Positions 1 to 7,316 of a stretch of DNA of 13,436 nt are shown here, piece after piece. Within the stretch, counting starts at the first letter, position 1. Every line of letters begins with the position of its first letter. The stretch is from an uncultured bacterium (GTDB taxonomy: Bacteria; Pseudomonadota; Gammaproteobacteria; Burkholderiales; Burkholderiaceae_F): assembly GCA_905215795.1 (NCBI GenBank), contig CAJMRV010000031.1, positions 1 to 13,436 of the forward strand. The letters are read 5' to 3'. The notes beneath the pieces were generated by a model. The model was not told where the DNA came from. It searched no databases and was given only the letters and a program-made list of their open reading frames with translations. A program made the position numbers and the translations under genes.

Positions 1-695
1 TCGGTGAGGACCGTGGAGAGCGCGTTACGGATCGTCTTGCGGCGCTGCTGGAAGGCGAGCGCGACGATTTCGCCGAAGCGTTCGAAGTCCACCGGCTCGA
101 GCTCGTCGACGGGGCGCGGGTTCATGCGCACGATCGAGCTCGTGACCTTGGGCGCGGGGACGAAGGCCCCGGGCGGGACGTCGAAGAGCTTGCGCATCAC
201 GTAGCGGTACTGGAGCATCACCGAGAGGCGGCCGTAGGTCTTCGTGCCCGGCGCGGCGACCATGCGGTCGACCACTTCGCGCTGGAGCATGAAGTGCTGG
301 TCGATGACGCGGTCGGCGGCCTTCATGAGGGCGAAGAGCAGCGGCGAGGAGATGTTGTAGGGAAGGTTCCCGATGATCCTCAGGCGCTTGCCGGGGAGGA
401 CCTCCCTCCAGTCGAGGGTGAGCGCGTCGGCCTCGATGAGCGTGAGCTCCTCGGGCGGAAACTGCGTGCGAAGGAATTCGGCGAGGTCGCGGTCGATCTC
501 GACGGCGGTCTCATGGCCGGCCTCGGCGACGACGTAGCGCGTGAGCGCCGCCTGCCCCGGGCCGATCTCGACGAGGGCGTCGCCCGGCTTGGGGTCGATC
601 CCCCGGACGATGCGCTCGATCCAGTGTTTGTCGTGGAGAAAGTTCTGTCCGAAACGCTTTCGCGCGTGATGACCTTCCAACCATTCATTCTTCAC
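1..695 (-). CDS. rsmA: 16S rRNA (adenine1518/1519-N6)-dimethyltransferase RsmA (KsgA), 3' end outside window
   Basis: SAM-dependent enzyme that dimethylates two adjacent adenines in the 3'-terminal hairpin of 16S rRNA late in 30S subunit assembly. Seen: an N-terminal FGQNFLHD motif (residues 15-22), the SAM-binding motif VEIGPGQ (42-48), the catalytic NLPY motif (110-113) followed by NISSPLLF, and further on LQREVVDRM and the PPGAFVPAPKV segment typical of KsgA. About 231 codons are visible; the family is about 270 residues, so roughly 35-40 C-terminal residues lie off the left edge. I chose the GTG at 693-695: it puts the RKRFGQNFL motif at the usual distance from the N terminus, has AGGAAA a few bases upstream, and no better in-frame start exists. 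It lies behind surA on the same strand as in the E. coli surA-pdxA-rsmA arrangement, but pdxA is missing and an intrinsic terminator intervenes. Identity is very secure. Confidence 0.95.
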   Translation of the reverse strand, partial: MKNEWLEGHHARKRFGQNFLHDKHWIERIVRGIDPKPGDALVEIGPGQAALTRYVVAEAGHETAVEIDRDLAEFLRTQFPPEELTLIEADALTLDWREVLPGKRLRIIGNLPYNISSPLLFALMKAADRVIDQHFMLQREVVDRMVAAPGTKTYGRLSVMLQYRYVMRKLFDVPPGAFVPAPKVTSSIVRMNPRPVDELEPVDFERFGEIVALAFQQRRKTIRNALSTVLT

Positions 696-721
696 GGTGT
701 GTTTCCTGTCGCGGATTGTTG

Positions 722-759
722 AAAAAAACAAGGGGAGGACGCCTTGCGCTTCCTCCCCT
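722..759 (-). terminator. Intrinsic terminator after surA
   Basis: Read on the minus strand, the arms AGGGGAGGA and TCCTCCCCT (plus-strand 751-759 and 731-739) form a perfect 9-bp GC-rich stem around an 11-nt loop. A run TGTTTTTTT (722-730) follows at once. This is a textbook Rho-independent terminator. It lies 33 nt after the surA stop and ends only about 26 nt before the rsmA start codon, so it should reduce or condition transcription entering rsmA. Confidence 0.88.
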
Positions 760-791
760 CGGGATTCTACTCGGTTTCGGGCCGGGTCATG

Positions 792-2150
792 TTACTGACG
801 GGTGACGTCTTTGCGGATGTCGAGGTAGGCCTCGTCGCGCAGACGGCGCTCCCAGTCGAAGGAGGCCTCGGCGAGCTTCTTCTCGCGGATGGCCTGGCGG
901 GCCATGGCGCGCACTCGCTCGGGGCTGCCGTCCTTGTCCACCTGGCGGCCCTCGACGAGGATCAGGTGGTAGCCGAAGGGCGAGCGGACGATCGGGGAGA
1001 TCTCACCGGGCTTGAGCTTGTTCATGGCCTCCTCGAACTGCGGGACCATGTCGCCGGGTTCGACCCAGCCGAGGTCGCCGCCGCGGGTGGCGGAGCCGTC
1101 CACGGAGTTCAGGCGGGCCAGCGTGGCGAAGTCGGCCTTCTTCTCGACCAGGCGGTTGCGGATGTCCTGGAGGCGGCGGAGCACTTCGGCCTCGGGGGTG
1201 ATGTCGGAGACCGTCATCAGGATGTGGCGCACGTGGGTGCGTTCCACCGGGCCGCCCGAGAGCTTGTGCTGGATGCCGTCGCGCTTGTCGAGGAGCTTGA
1301 CGACGTGCCAGGCGTTGGAGGTCTTCAAGACGTAGACCGAGCCCTTCTTCGGGTCGGCCTTCACGGCCTTCCAGAATTCGGGGGGCATGCGGGCGGCGTC
1401 GAGCCAGCCGAGGTCACCGCCCTGGAGGGCGTCCTCGGCCTTGGAGTTGCTCACGGCGAGGGTGTTGAAGTTGGCGCCCTTCCTCGCTTCATCGGCGAGC
1501 TTGTCGGCGATCTTCTCGACCATCGGGCTGTTCTCGGCGTAGTCGACCGGGAGCAGGATGTGGGCGATGTGGTATTCGGTGCCGTCCGAGCCGATCACGC
1601 CGGCTTTTTCGGCGAGGTACGCATCGACTTCGCTTTCGGGGATCTGGATCTTGGCGTCGACCTCGCGTTCGCGCAGGCGCTGCGTGGTGAGCTGGTTGCG
1701 GATCTCCTCGCGGAAGGCGCTGAAGGCGATCCCGTCCTTGAGGAGGTGTTCGCGCAGCTGCGGGAGCGTGAGCTTGTTCTGGGCGGCGATCTGCTCGATC
1801 GTGGCGTTCACGATGCCGTCGTCGATCTGGATGCCCGTCTCGTTGGCGCGCTGGAGGATGACGTGTTCGGAGATGAGGCGGTCGAGCACCTGGCGGCGCA
1901 GCTCGCCCATCGGGGGCAGTTCGACGTTCTGGCGGCGCAGGTCCATGGCCACCGTGTGCACGCGGTTCTGGAGCTCGCGTTCGGTGATGGCGTCGTTGTT
2001 GACGATCGCCACGATGTGGTCGAGCGCCTGGACGTCCTGGACGGCGTGCGCGGCGGCCGGGGCGGTCTCCACGGGCGCGGCGGCTTGGGTGGCCTGCCCG
2101 GCCAGCGGGAGGCCGGCCAGGATGATGGCGATGGTCTTGAGTTTATTCAT
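792..2150 (-). CDS. surA: Periplasmic chaperone / peptidyl-prolyl isomerase SurA
   Basis: SurA escorts unfolded outer-membrane proteins, LptD among them, across the periplasm to the BAM complex. The 452-residue protein begins with a Sec signal peptide (MNKLKTIAIILAGLPLAGQATQA, cleavage near residue 23). An N-terminal chaperone domain follows (about 40-180, including the IVAIVNNDAITEREL segment). Two parvulin domains come next: one near 193-290 (TEYHIAHILLPV, GGDLGWL) and one near 305-402 (RTHVRHILMTV, GGDLGWVEPG, PFGYHLILVEGR). A short C-terminal helix completes the chaperone lobe. The second domain keeps the full parvulin signature. The first has SNAWHVVKL where the second has PFGYHLILV, so the first may be catalytically weak; in E. 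coli, too, the first domain is inactive. Its ATG overlaps the end of lptD by 8 nt (ATGAATAA), implying translational coupling of the chaperone to its client. Confidence 0.96.
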   Translation of the reverse strand: MNKLKTIAIILAGLPLAGQATQAAAPVETAPAAAHAVQDVQALDHIVAIVNNDAITERELQNRVHTVAMDLRRQNVELPPMGELRRQVLDRLISEHVILQRANETGIQIDDGIVNATIEQIAAQNKLTLPQLREHLLKDGIAFSAFREEIRNQLTTQRLREREVDAKIQIPESEVDAYLAEKAGVIGSDGTEYHIAHILLPVDYAENSPMVEKIADKLADEARKGANFNTLAVSNSKAEDALQGGDLGWLDAARMPPEFWKAVKADPKKGSVYVLKTSNAWHVVKLLDKRDGIQHKLSGGPVERTHVRHILMTVSDITPEAEVLRRLQDIRNRLVEKKADFATLARLNSVDGSATRGGDLGWVEPGDMVPQFEEAMNKLKPGEISPIVRSPFGYHLILVEGRQVDKDGSPERVRAMARQAIREKKLAEASFDWERRLRDEAYLDIRKDVTRQ

Positions 2151-4425
2151 AGTAGTCGTACTGTCCTATGCGGTCAGGGTAGGCGGTCGCGGATTGGTAC
2201 CCTGCGATGTTTCTCTTGAGTTCACTCAACGGGCTGGTGCCGAGGCTCCCGAGGCCGTTCAACTCGAGTTGGATGAAGAAGCTGGTTTCCTTTTTGTCCG
2301 ACGCGGTGTTGTAGCGCTGGGCCACGACGCGCGCCGTCCAGCAGTCGTGCACATATTCTATCCCACCGAGCACTTCGATAGTGTTGTGCTTGTAGAGCGA
2401 GTAGTTGTAGCGCAGGAGTGCGTAGAGGCGGTTCGTGAGCGGCCACTGCATCGAGAAGTCGATCTGCTTGATGTGCTCGTCGGTCCACGAATTAGAGGTG
2501 TGGTAGTCCTTGCCCGGGTCGTTGTAGCGGTAGAACAACCCGATCGAGCTCGAGGGGCGAGGACGCCAGAGGGCGCCGGCGTTGAACTTCACCAGGCGCT
2601 TGTTCTTGGCGGCGTACTGGACCGTCGAGTCGAGCGAGAGGTGGTGCGGCAGATGCGCGGTCATGCTCGCCAGGAGGTCGTTGCGGCCCGTCTTGTAGCT
2701 CCGGCCGTTGCCGTCGGCGCGGTTGCGGCGCGTGTAGTAGCGCTGGCCGACGCTCGCGCGCAGGAGTTCAAGCCCGGTGTCCTCGTCGAAGAACTTCGTC
2801 GTGAGGATCGTGGAGACCTGGTTGGCTTCGTTGATCGGGTCGTTGTCGGCGAACTCGTTGGTCATGAAGAGCGGCGCGTACGAGAGGTCCGAGAGCGTCG
2901 AGTCGAAGAACGGCACGTCGGACTGGTCGCGGTTGGGCGCCCAGGAGTAGTACACGCTCGGTTCGAGGGTCTGGCGCACCTTGTGGTTGAAGAGCGACGT
3001 GTGGCGGTCGAAGACGAGGCCGGTGTCGATCGAGAGCGACGGGTACGTGAGGCTCGGACGCTTCTTGTCGAGGTTCGGGTTCCTGTCGAGGTGCTTGAGG
3101 TCGTACCAGCTGCCGAGCCAGGAGGCGCGCGGGAAGACGTACCAGCCCGGATGGATGATCGGGTAGCTCGCCGACTGCTGGACGATCAGGCGGTCGCCGT
3201 CGATGCGGTCGTCGCTCTTGAAGCGCGCGGCGTCGATGTAGGTGCGGAATTCGAACCCGTTCCAGTTGCCCACGTGGCCGTTCAACTGCAGGTGCGGCTC
3301 GCGTTCATAGGGCTTGTAGTAGTCGGCGCCCTTGACGTGCAGGGCCTGGTTCTTCTCGACGGTGAGCGCGCCGTTCCAGTAGGTCGACGTGTACGAGAGG
3401 CCGTAGTCCTGCGGGAGGATCGATTCGGAGGTCTCGCGGATGTTCGAGGAGAAGTCGTTGAGGTATTCGTCGTCGGAGACGTGGTTGTAGTCGACCCAGG
3501 CGCGGAACGGACCGTGGTCGTAGCTCGACTGCGCGCGCACGCCGTTTCGGTTCGTCTTGGTGACGCGGTCGCGGGCGATGAAGTCGCCCTGGACCTCGGC
3601 CTTGAAGTCGTTGTAGAGGAACCGGGTGTCGGTCTGCAGGAGCACGCCGCGCTTGGTCATGACCCTCGGGGTGAGCGTCACGTCGTAGTTCGGGGCGAGG
3701 TTGAGGTAGTACGGGACGGCGACGTCCACGCCGCGCGAGGAGCTCATGCCGAAGGTCGGCGTGAGGATGCCCGAGCGGCGCTCGTTGGTGATCGGGAACG
3801 AGAACCAGGGCGAGCCGAAGACCGGCACGCCGAGGAAGTGCAGCGAGGCGTTGCGCCCCGTGGCGGTCTTCTCGAACTCGTCGACGTCGAGGGTGTCCAT
3901 GCGGATGAACCAGGCCTCGTCCTCACGCTTGCAGGTGGTGATCTTCGCGTCCGAGAAGGTGGTCTTGTTCCCGGCGAGGAACTCGATGTTCTTCGCGCAG
4001 CCGCGGATGTGGCGGGGGACGAACTCGTACTCGGCGTCGGTCATGGAGCCGGACTGCTCGGTGAGGCGGAAGCGCATCGAGGGGCCGGAGAAGACGGCGC
4101 CGTCCATGCTCAGGCGGGCGTTGCCCTCGGCCTCGACCTCGTCGGTCTTCTGCGTGTAGGTGATCTTGTCGCCGCGCAGCACGGCGCCGCCGCGGCGGAT
4201 CTCGGCGTCGCCGATCAACTCGAGCTTGTCGTCGGGGTTCCCGGCGATCTGGTTGGCGGAGACGAAGCTCACGGAGTCCTTCTGGCTGGGGACGTCGCTC
4301 ACGGAGAGCTTGGACGTGGGCTCAAGGCTGAGCGGAACGGAGGCGGCGTGAACCGCGCCGGAGGCGATGGTGCCGAGGGCCGCTCCGACCATCAGGCATA
4401 AAACTCGGGGGCGCACAAAAAACAT
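2143..4425 (-). CDS. lptD: LPS-assembly outer-membrane protein LptD (OstA/Imp)
   Basis: LptD forms, with the lipoprotein LptE, the outer-membrane translocon that inserts lipopolysaccharide into the outer leaflet. The 760-residue protein has a signal peptide ending AVHA (residue 27). A periplasmic beta-jellyroll OstA domain follows (about 50-165; the EAEGNARLSMDGAVFSGPSM region is typical). The large beta-barrel runs from about 190 to the end, with FGSPWFSFPITNERRSGILTPTFG at its start and FFIQLELNGLGSLG near its C terminus. Length fits the family (about 750-800). Mature cysteines are only C143, C165 and C695, so the possible N-to-C disulfide pattern differs from the four-cysteine E. coli protein. 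No clear Shine-Dalgarno precedes the ATG at 4425; M12 is an alternative but would shorten the signal peptide. The gene is divergent from amgK and co-directional with surA, which it overlaps. Confidence 0.96.
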   Translation of the reverse strand: MFFVRPRVLCLMVGAALGTIASGAVHAASVPLSLEPTSKLSVSDVPSQKDSVSFVSANQIAGNPDDKLELIGDAEIRRGGAVLRGDKITYTQKTDEVEAEGNARLSMDGAVFSGPSMRFRLTEQSGSMTDAEYEFVPRHIRGCAKNIEFLAGNKTTFSDAKITTCKREDEAWFIRMDTLDVDEFEKTATGRNASLHFLGVPVFGSPWFSFPITNERRSGILTPTFGMSSSRGVDVAVPYYLNLAPNYDVTLTPRVMTKRGVLLQTDTRFLYNDFKAEVQGDFIARDRVTKTNRNGVRAQSSYDHGPFRAWVDYNHVSDDEYLNDFSSNIRETSESILPQDYGLSYTSTYWNGALTVEKNQALHVKGADYYKPYEREPHLQLNGHVGNWNGFEFRTYIDAARFKSDDRIDGDRLIVQQSASYPIIHPGWYVFPRASWLGSWYDLKHLDRNPNLDKKRPSLTYPSLSIDTGLVFDRHTSLFNHKVRQTLEPSVYYSWAPNRDQSDVPFFDSTLSDLSYAPLFMTNEFADNDPINEANQVSTILTTKFFDEDTGLELLRASVGQRYYTRRNRADGNGRSYKTGRNDLLASMTAHLPHHLSLDSTVQYAAKNKRLVKFNAGALWRPRPSSSIGLFYRYNDPGKDYHTSNSWTDEHIKQIDFSMQWPLTNRLYALLRYNYSLYKHNTIEVLGGIEYVHDCWTARVVAQRYNTASDKKETSFFIQLELNGLGSLGTSPLSELKRNIAGYQSATAYPDRIGQYDYYE

Positions 4426-4469
4426 GACAAACGGTTGTTGGAATGACAGTCCGGGGACAGACCTATAAA

Positions 4470-4498
4470 ATGACGGGTGACACTTTCAGGATTATAAG
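4470..4498 (+). promoter_or_regulatory. Candidate promoter for the amgK-tolB operon
   Basis: ATGACG (4470-4475) and TATAAG (4493-4498) are separated by 17 nt, a fair sigma-70 match (4/6 and 5/6). It lies about 90 nt before the chosen amgK start, in the only intergenic space between the divergent lptD and amgK genes. This is a pattern match only. Confidence 0.4.
4491..4496 (-). promoter_or_regulatory. Candidate -10 box for lptD-surA
   Basis: On the minus strand this hexamer reads TATAAT, a perfect -10 consensus, about 65 nt upstream of the lptD ATG. No convincing -35 is present at 16-18 nt. It shares its bases with the plus-strand -10 candidate at 4493-4498, so the two could be mutually exclusive. 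Confidence 0.35.
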
Positions 4499-4576
4499 AC
4501 GCGGGCCGTAGGAATTCGCCCCGCGGTCTTGAAAAACGCTTTTTTTCACACGCTTCCGCCTCCCGCACAGGGTCGC

Positions 4577-4581
4577 GGAGG
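4577..4581 (+). promoter_or_regulatory. Ribosome binding site fixing the amgK start
   Basis: GGAGG ends 7 nt before the ATG at 4589. This favours that codon over the in-frame TTG at 4529, which lacks a good site, and over the ATG at 4613, whose nearest GGAG is 12 nt away. Confidence 0.7.
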
Positions 4582-4588
4582 CGTTGTC

Positions 4589-5632
4589 ATGCATTTTGGA
4601 GTCCCCACGTTCATGGCCACACTCGCACCCTCCCGTGAATTGCAAGCCTGGGTCGAATCCCTTTCGACGACCCGCGACCTCGAACCCGAAAGCCTCGCCG
4701 TGGCGAGCGCCGACGCCGGCTTCCGCCGCTACTACAGGGTGGCGGACCGCAAGGGCGGCTCGTACGTCGTGATGGACGCCTCCGAGGACAAGCAGCACGC
4801 CTTCGACCAGTTCGTCAAGATCGACGCCATCATGAGGAACGAGGCGGGCCTGCACGCCCCCGAGATCCTCGAGTGCGACGCCGCCTCCCGCTACATGCTC
4901 CTCGAGGACCTCGGCCGCGAGACCTTCCTCGACGTGCTCGACGAGAAGAACGCCGCCGCCCTCATGGACAAGGCCACCGACGCGCTCGTCAAGTGGCAGG
5001 CCGTGAGCCGCCCCGACGTGCTCCCCGAGTACGACGAGGCGACGCTTCGCCGCGAACTCGAACTGTTCCCGACCTGGTACGTGGAGCGCCACCGCAAGGT
5101 CGAGTGGACCGCCCAGCAGCAGCGCTGGTGGCAGATGAGCGTGGACGCGATCCTCGAGAACGTCCTCGCCCAGGAACGCGTGTTCGTGCACCGCGACTTC
5201 ATGCCCCGCAACCTCATGGTGAGCGACCCGATGCCCGGCGTGCTCGACTTCCAGGACGCCCTCTACGGTCCGGTGAGCTACGACATCGCCTCGCTCCTCA
5301 AGGACGCCTTCATCTCCTGGGGCGAACCGTTCGTGATCGACATCACCGTGCGCTACTGGGAGAAGGCCAGGAAGGCCGGCATCCCCGTTCCGCAGGACTT
5401 CGGCGTCTTCTACCGCGACATCGACTTCATGGGCGTTCAGCGCCACCTGAAGGTGCTCGGCATCTTCGCGCGCCTCAACTACCGCGACGACAAGCCGCGC
5501 TACCTTGAGGACACGCCGCGCTTCGTCGAGTACGTCAAGAAGACCGCCTCGCGCTACCGTCCCCTTTCGCCGCTCGCCCGCCTCATGAACGAGCTCGACG
5601 GCACCACCGTCAAGGTCGGGTACACCTTCTGA
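4589..5632 (+). CDS. amgK: N-acetylmuramate/N-acetylglucosamine kinase AmgK (aminoglycoside phosphotransferase fold)
   Basis: AmgK phosphorylates the anomeric carbon of recycled MurNAc (and GlcNAc), giving MurNAc-1-phosphate for MurU. The route bypasses de novo UDP-MurNAc synthesis and can lower sensitivity to fosfomycin. The 347-residue protein has the APH/kinase-like fold: an N-lobe with GFRRYYRV (44-51) and YVVMDAS, the hinge-region MLLEDLG (103-109), the catalytic loop VHRDFMPRNLMV with H201, D203 and N208, and the metal-binding LDFQDALYGP with D220. The kinase fold alone would not give the substrate. The assignment rests on overall similarity to AmgK and on direct coupling to murU: the stop and the next start share bases (TGATG, one-nt overlap). 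Placement divergent from lptD-surA is also what I recall for amgK-murU in Pseudomonas. The start at 4589 is chosen for its GGAGG site. There is no signal peptide, so it should be cytoplasmic. Confidence 0.88.
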   Translation: MHFGVPTFMATLAPSRELQAWVESLSTTRDLEPESLAVASADAGFRRYYRVADRKGGSYVVMDASEDKQHAFDQFVKIDAIMRNEAGLHAPEILECDAASRYMLLEDLGRETFLDVLDEKNAAALMDKATDALVKWQAVSRPDVLPEYDEATLRRELELFPTWYVERHRKVEWTAQQQRWWQMSVDAILENVLAQERVFVHRDFMPRNLMVSDPMPGVLDFQDALYGPVSYDIASLLKDAFISWGEPFVIDITVRYWEKARKAGIPVPQDFGVFYRDIDFMGVQRHLKVLGIFARLNYRDDKPRYLEDTPRFVEYVKKTASRYRPLSPLARLMNELDGTTVKVGYTF

Positions 5633-6342
5633 TGCGCGCCCTCGTCCTCGCCGCGGGCGAAGGCCGCCGCCTGCGCCCGCTCACCTCGTTCATGCCCAAG
5701 CCGCTCGTCCCCGTCGGGGGCGTGCCGCTCATCGTCCGCCAGATCCGCGCCCTCGCGAAGGCCGGCGTCGACGAGGTCGTCGTCAACACGGCCTACGGCT
5801 CGAGGATCCTCGAGGCGCTCCTCGGCGACGGGTCCGACCTCGGCGTGAAGATCCGCTACTCGCGCGAAGGCATCGTCAAGGAGGACGCCCTGGAGACCCT
5901 GGGCGGCGTCGTCAAGGCGCTCCCGCTCCTCGAAGAACCCGGCGAGGAGGCCTTCATCGTCGTGGCCGCGGACATCGCCACGGACTACGACTACGCGCGG
6001 CTCGTCGAGGCCGCCCGCAATCTTCGCGCGGACGGTCCGAGGGCGCACCTCGTCCTCGTTGAGAACCCCGTCTACCATCCGGAGGGCGACTTCGCCCTCG
6101 ACGCCGACGGTCGCATCAGCACGTCGGGCGGTGAAAAGAAGACCTTCTCGAGCCTCGGAGCCTACCGCTACGACCTCTTCGAGGGGCTCGAGCCCGAACG
6201 GGCCAAGCTCTTCCCGTGGCTGCTCGGCGCGGCCGGCCCCCGCGGGATCTCGGGCGAGGTGCATCAGGGCTGGTGGGCCAACGTGGGCGATCCCAACCAG
6301 TGGCTCGCCGCCTGCCGCCGATGCGGGGAGGCCGGGTGCTGA
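5632..6342 (+). CDS. murU: N-acetylmuramate-1-phosphate uridylyltransferase MurU
   Basis: MurU converts MurNAc-1-phosphate and UTP to UDP-MurNAc, closing the short peptidoglycan-recycling route begun by AmgK. The 236-residue protein is a single nucleotidyltransferase (Rossmann-like) domain. The N-terminal LAAGEGRRLRPLT (residues 6-18) is the nucleotide-binding loop, PKPLVPVGG (22-30) supplies the conserved lysine, ETLGGVVKALPLL and VVAADIATDYDY form the sugar-phosphate and metal-binding region, and WWANVGDPNQWLAA closes the fold. It lacks the left-handed beta-helix acetyltransferase domain of GlmU and is shorter than RfbA/GalU enzymes. By sequence alone it could be another sugar-1-phosphate nucleotidyltransferase; coupling to amgK makes MurU the best call. 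Its 3' end overlaps the start of dusB. Confidence 0.88.
   Translation: MRALVLAAGEGRRLRPLTSFMPKPLVPVGGVPLIVRQIRALAKAGVDEVVVNTAYGSRILEALLGDGSDLGVKIRYSREGIVKEDALETLGGVVKALPLLEEPGEEAFIVVAADIATDYDYARLVEAARNLRADGPRAHLVLVENPVYHPEGDFALDADGRISTSGGEKKTFSSLGAYRYDLFEGLEPERAKLFPWLLGAAGPRGISGEVHQGWWANVGDPNQWLAACRRCGEAGC
6327..6331 (+). promoter_or_regulatory. Ribosome binding site inside the murU 3' end (dusB)
   Basis: GGAGG, within GGGGAGG, ends 4 nt before the GTG at 6336 and lies within the last codons of murU. It supports the GTG as the dusB start rather than the ATG at 6321, which has no purine-rich site upstream. Confidence 0.5.
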
Positions 6343-7316
6343 AGATCGGACCCCATGAAATCGCGGTCCCCGTCGCCGTCGCACCGATGGCCGGGATGAC
6401 CGACATGCCCTTCCGGGAGATCTGCCGGGAGATGGGAGCGGGCTACGCCGTCGGTGAGATGACGGCGAGCAAGGCCGAGCTCCGCGACACCAAGAAGAGT
6501 CAGACACGCTGGGCCTGCGAGGGCGAGAGCGGCCTCAAGGTCGTCCAGCTCCTCGGGGCGGACCCCGCCATGATGGCCGACGCCGCACGCTACGCCGCCG
6601 ATTCGGGCGCCGACGTGGTCGACATCAACATGGGGTGCCCCGCCAAGAAGGTCCTGCAGGCCGCCTGCGGGAGCGCGCTGATGCGCGACGAGGCGCTCGT
6701 CGCCAGGATCCTCGAGGCGGTCACCGCCGCGAGTCCCGTCCCCGTCACGCTCAAGATCCGCACCGGCTGGGACGAGGAACACAAGAACGCCGTCGAGATC
6801 GCCCGGATCGCCGAGGCGGCCGGGATCGCGCTCCTGACGGTGCACGGCCGGACGCGCGAACAGCGCTTCACGGGCCATGCCGAATATGAAACCATCGCCC
6901 GGGTGAAGGCCGCGGTCTCCATTCCGGTGATCGCCAACGGCGACATCGATTCCGGCGCCAAGGCGAAGGCCGTCCTCGAAGCCACCGGCTGCGACGGCGT
7001 CATGATCGGACGCGCCTCCTACGGGAATCCGTGGATTTTCTCTGAAGCGGCCTTCGCTTTGGGGTATCGTGATTACTTCGAGGCGCCGTGCCTCGCCGAA
7101 AGGGAGCGCGTGGTCCTCGAGCATCTCGACCGCCACGTGGACTTCTACGGCGAATCCGAACTCAGACAGTTCAGGAAGCACCTGCGCCACTACCTCGCCC
7201 CGGTCCCGGGCAGCGGGGAGTTTCTGGAATCCGCGCTCCGGGCCGTCGGCTACGGAGCCCTGCGCACAGCCATCGAGGAATGGTTCGCGCGGATCAAGAG
7301 GGAGGAAAACCGGTGA
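6336..7316 (+). CDS. dusB: tRNA-dihydrouridine synthase DusB
   Basis: FMN-dependent NADPH enzyme that reduces specific uridines in the tRNA D-loop to dihydrouridine. The TIM-barrel carries VAPMAGMTDMPFR near the N terminus (FMN site), the Dus signature INMGCPAKKV with catalytic C101, VTLKIRTGW with K140, VHGRTREQRF with H170, ANGDI (200-204) and MIGRASYGNPWIF as the FMN-phosphate grip. A small helical tRNA-binding domain forms the C-terminal third. Length of about 326 residues fits DusB, and the match to E. coli DusB is close through the CPAKKV and GDI regions. The start is either the GTG at 6336 or the ATG at 6321 (331 residues); both overlap murU. As in many proteobacteria fis follows directly, here with a 4-nt GTGA overlap. 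The longer open frame reaching back into murU to about 6216 is not expected to be translated. Confidence 0.93.
   Translation: MLKIGPHEIAVPVAVAPMAGMTDMPFREICREMGAGYAVGEMTASKAELRDTKKSQTRWACEGESGLKVVQLLGADPAMMADAARYAADSGADVVDINMGCPAKKVLQAACGSALMRDEALVARILEAVTAASPVPVTLKIRTGWDEEHKNAVEIARIAEAAGIALLTVHGRTREQRFTGHAEYETIARVKAAVSIPVIANGDIDSGAKAKAVLEATGCDGVMIGRASYGNPWIFSEAAFALGYRDYFEAPCLAERERVVLEHLDRHVDFYGESELRQFRKHLRHYLAPVPGSGEFLESALRAVGYGALRTAIEEWFARIKREENR
7301..7305 (+). promoter_or_regulatory. Ribosome binding site of fis
   Basis: GGAGG, 7 nt before the GTG at 7313 and inside the dusB 3' end. It decides the fis start, since the open frame continues upstream through dusB. Confidence 0.7.

Noticed and set aside
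380..688. 102-codon minus-strand frame inside rsmA
   Set aside because: Ser/Arg-rich frame-shifted reading of rsmA. The true frame shows FGQNFL, the SAM motif and NLPY.
744..2219. 491-codon open frame opposite surA
   Set aside because: No domain or motif, biased Val/Leu/Asp/Gly composition; antisense shadow of surA.
1558..4401. 947-codon open frame on the plus strand, opposite lptD and surA
   Set aside because: The translation is a Val/Arg/Glu/Ala-rich low-complexity product with no recognisable domain. It is what GC-rich codon bias yields opposite real genes, and lptD and surA on the minus strand are unmistakable.
4529..4588. Upstream TTG start giving amgK 20 more residues
   Set aside because: No ribosome binding site, and the extra residues show no family similarity; GGAGG at 4577 marks the ATG at 4589.
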